From positions 1-49,942 of the forward strand of contig PLWZ01000019.1 in the NCBI GenBank assembly GCA_003151235.1: a DNA stretch of 49,942 nucleotides, written 5' to 3'. The position numbers and the translations under genes are program-made. The notes under the pieces are model-generated. The model searched no databases, had not been told where the DNA came from, and saw only the letters and a list, made by a program, of their open reading frames with translations. This document shows positions 49,136-49,942 of this stretch, in pieces. Origin of the DNA: Acidimicrobiaceae bacterium (GTDB lineage: Bacteria; Actinomycetota; Acidimicrobiia; Acidimicrobiales; RAAP-2). How positions within the stretch are numbered: position 1 is the first letter of the stretch; every line of letters starts with the position of its first letter.

Positions 49136-49698
49136 CCGACGATCTCGTCGGCCCGTTCCCCGACGGCGCGGACCGGGACGCGTACGACCGGCTGCGCCGA
49201 CGGGTGCTGTGGTCCTTCCCCACGGGCCTCTTCGTGGTCGGGTCGACCGGTGTGCTCGACGGCGAGCCGCGGCACAATCTGATGACGGCCAACCTGGTCG
49301 TCCAGGTGGCCACGCGGCCGAAACTGGTCGCGGTCGCAGTCGAGGTGGGGGCGGTCACGGCACGGCTGATACAGGCAGGTGGGTGCTTCGCGGTGTCGGT
49401 GCTGGCCCGTGAGGACCGGGCGGTGGTCCGCCGGTTCGTGAAGCCGGTGACCGAGGTGACGCTCGGCGACGACGGCCAGCCGGTGGCCATGGCGGGGGAG
49501 CCGGTCACGACCGCCACGACGGGGGCACCCATCCTGGCCGGTGCGCCCGCGTGGGTCGACTGCCGCGTGCATTCGGCCGACGAGCTCGGCAGCCACACGC
49601 TCTTCGTGGGCGAGGTCGTCGACGTCGGTGGCCCGCCCGGAGACGATGCCCCGCCGGTCCTGCGGACGGAGGACACCCGCATGAGCTACGGGGGTTAG
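49132..49698 (+). CDS. Flavin reductase-like FMN-binding protein
   Basis: A 188-residue split-barrel flavoprotein. LWSFPTGLFVVGS (about 26-38), HNLMTANLVVQVATRPKLVAVAV (the flavin-binding strand and helix, in part), AGGCFAVSVLARED and the HSADELGSHTLFVGEVVDV end are typical of flavin reductase/DIM6-type domains. Such proteins supply reduced flavin to a partner oxygenase or act on small substrates; whether it serves the distant luciferase-like enzyme cannot be told. It overlaps the upstream gene by ATGA. The IS607-type element begins within 54 bp of its stop. Confidence 0.8.
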   Translation: MTDDLVGPFPDGADRDAYDRLRRRVLWSFPTGLFVVGSTGVLDGEPRHNLMTANLVVQVATRPKLVAVAVEVGAVTARLIQAGGCFAVSVLAREDRAVVRRFVKPVTEVTLGDDGQPVAMAGEPVTTATTGAPILAGAPAWVDCRVHSADELGSHTLFVGEVVDVGGPPGDDAPPVLRTEDTRMSYGG

Positions 49699-49752
49699 GA
49701 GCAGCTCGGGAGAATCCATCTAAACGCAACCGAACATATGTACGCTTATGCC
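49699..49752 (+). mobile_element. Left end of an IS607-family element
   Basis: A markedly more AT-rich stretch than its surroundings, leading into the transposase. It includes the imperfect palindrome CATATGTACGCTTATG (49735-49750), and TACGCT ends 6 nt before the transposase GTG. IS607 elements lack terminal inverted repeats, so the exact left boundary cannot be set here. Confidence 0.55.
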
Positions 49753-49942
49753 GTGAAGCTCGCCGAGTGGGCTCGTTCGTGCGGCGTTCATCCCAACACC
49801 GCCTATCGCTGGTTCCGCGAAGGCAAGATGCCGGTTCCGGCGCGCCGGCTCACGTCCGGCACGATCGTCGTTGAGCAGACACCAACGGCAGTGGCCGACG
49901 GCCGCTCTGTCGCCTATTGCCGCGTGAGTTCGCACGACCAAC
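49753..49942 (+). CDS. tnpA: IS607-family serine transposase TnpA, truncated by window end
   Basis: A partial protein of 63 residues cut by the window edge. MKLAEWARSCGVHPNTAYRW is a MerR-like helix-turn-helix start typical of IS607 TnpA. It is followed by GKMPVPARRLTSGTIVV and then VAYCRVSSHDQ, where the Ser of RVS is the resolvase-type nucleophile. These serine recombinases move through a circular intermediate and usually sit beside a tnpB gene, which is not visible here. GTG 49753 gives the standard N-terminus; ATG 49738 would add five residues. This is the only mobile-element gene in the window. Confidence 0.9.
   Translation, partial: MKLAEWARSCGVHPNTAYRWFREGKMPVPARRLTSGTIVVEQTPTAVADGRSVAYCRVSSHDQ

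Noticed and set aside
1..49942. CRISPR arrays, tRNA or rRNA genes, phage or defence modules
   Set aside because: Looked for short regular repeats, cloverleaf sequences and typical motifs; none were found.

Overview
The window looks like a chromosomal core segment of a high-GC actinobacterium, probably from the class Acidimicrobiia or a close lineage. This placement is inferred from gene content. Division uses SepF and DivIVA with no FtsA, there is a bacterial proteasome activator (Bpa), and actinobacterial families such as DUF3040, DUF6529 and DUF1990 are present. Start codons are mostly GTG, overlaps of the ATGA/GTGA type are very common, and base composition is uniformly GC-rich. The only clearly mobile element is a truncated IS607-family transposase at the right edge.

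Layout. 1-4.3 kb: small membrane proteins, a ROK sugar kinase, an HNH nuclease, a lipoate-ligase-like protein and a crotonase. 4.5-16.8 kb: the division and cell wall (dcw) cluster mraZ-rsmH-ftsL-ftsI-murE-mraY-ftsW-murG-murC-murB-ftsQ, tightly overlapped from rsmH on. It has a TTGACC/TAGAGT promoter preceded by TGGG repeats (probable MraZ operator). murF and murD are absent from their usual places. 16.8-25.2 kb: a block without dcw genes between ftsQ and ftsZ. Its left half is a leftward operon (TetR, GNAT, DUF1990, DUF6529, a Rieske protein and a 30-residue membrane peptide). Its right half is a rightward five-gene oxidoreductase/epoxide hydrolase operon, and the two diverge around a palindrome. 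25.2-29.1 kb: dcw resumes with ftsZ, a PLP-homeostasis protein, sepF, yggT and divIVA. 29.2-31.5 kb: a DksA-like protein with a Lys/Ala/Pro-repeat tail, lspA and rluD. 31.5-34.4 kb: a sigma-70 family factor, a histidine phosphatase, an Rrf2 regulator and bpa. 34.5-41.7 kb: dnaE, two conserved unknowns and a YyaL-type thioredoxin-domain protein. 41.7-47.2 kb: a menaquinone cluster (menE, menB-menA, menH, menD) in alternating orientation with very small divergent gaps. 47.3-49.7 kb: tyrS, an unknown anchored protein and a flavin-reductase-like protein. 49.7 kb to the end: the IS607 left end.

Regulation. Many genes have a TANNNT-like -10 element only 6-9 nt before the start codon and no Shine-Dalgarno sequence, which predicts extensive leaderless transcription. 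In the 22-bp menE/menB gap a single palindromic TAGCGTA could serve as the -10 on both strands. Three DnaA-box-like nonamers lie just upstream of dnaE. The lspA reading frame has no usual start codon that keeps its catalytic core and probably starts at CTG overlapping the preceding stop. I found no CRISPR array, tRNA, rRNA or phage module, and no strong candidate for a wholly new defence or mobile system. The most unusual points are the split and reduced dcw cluster, the Rieske/DUF6529/micropeptide set, and the promoter architecture.
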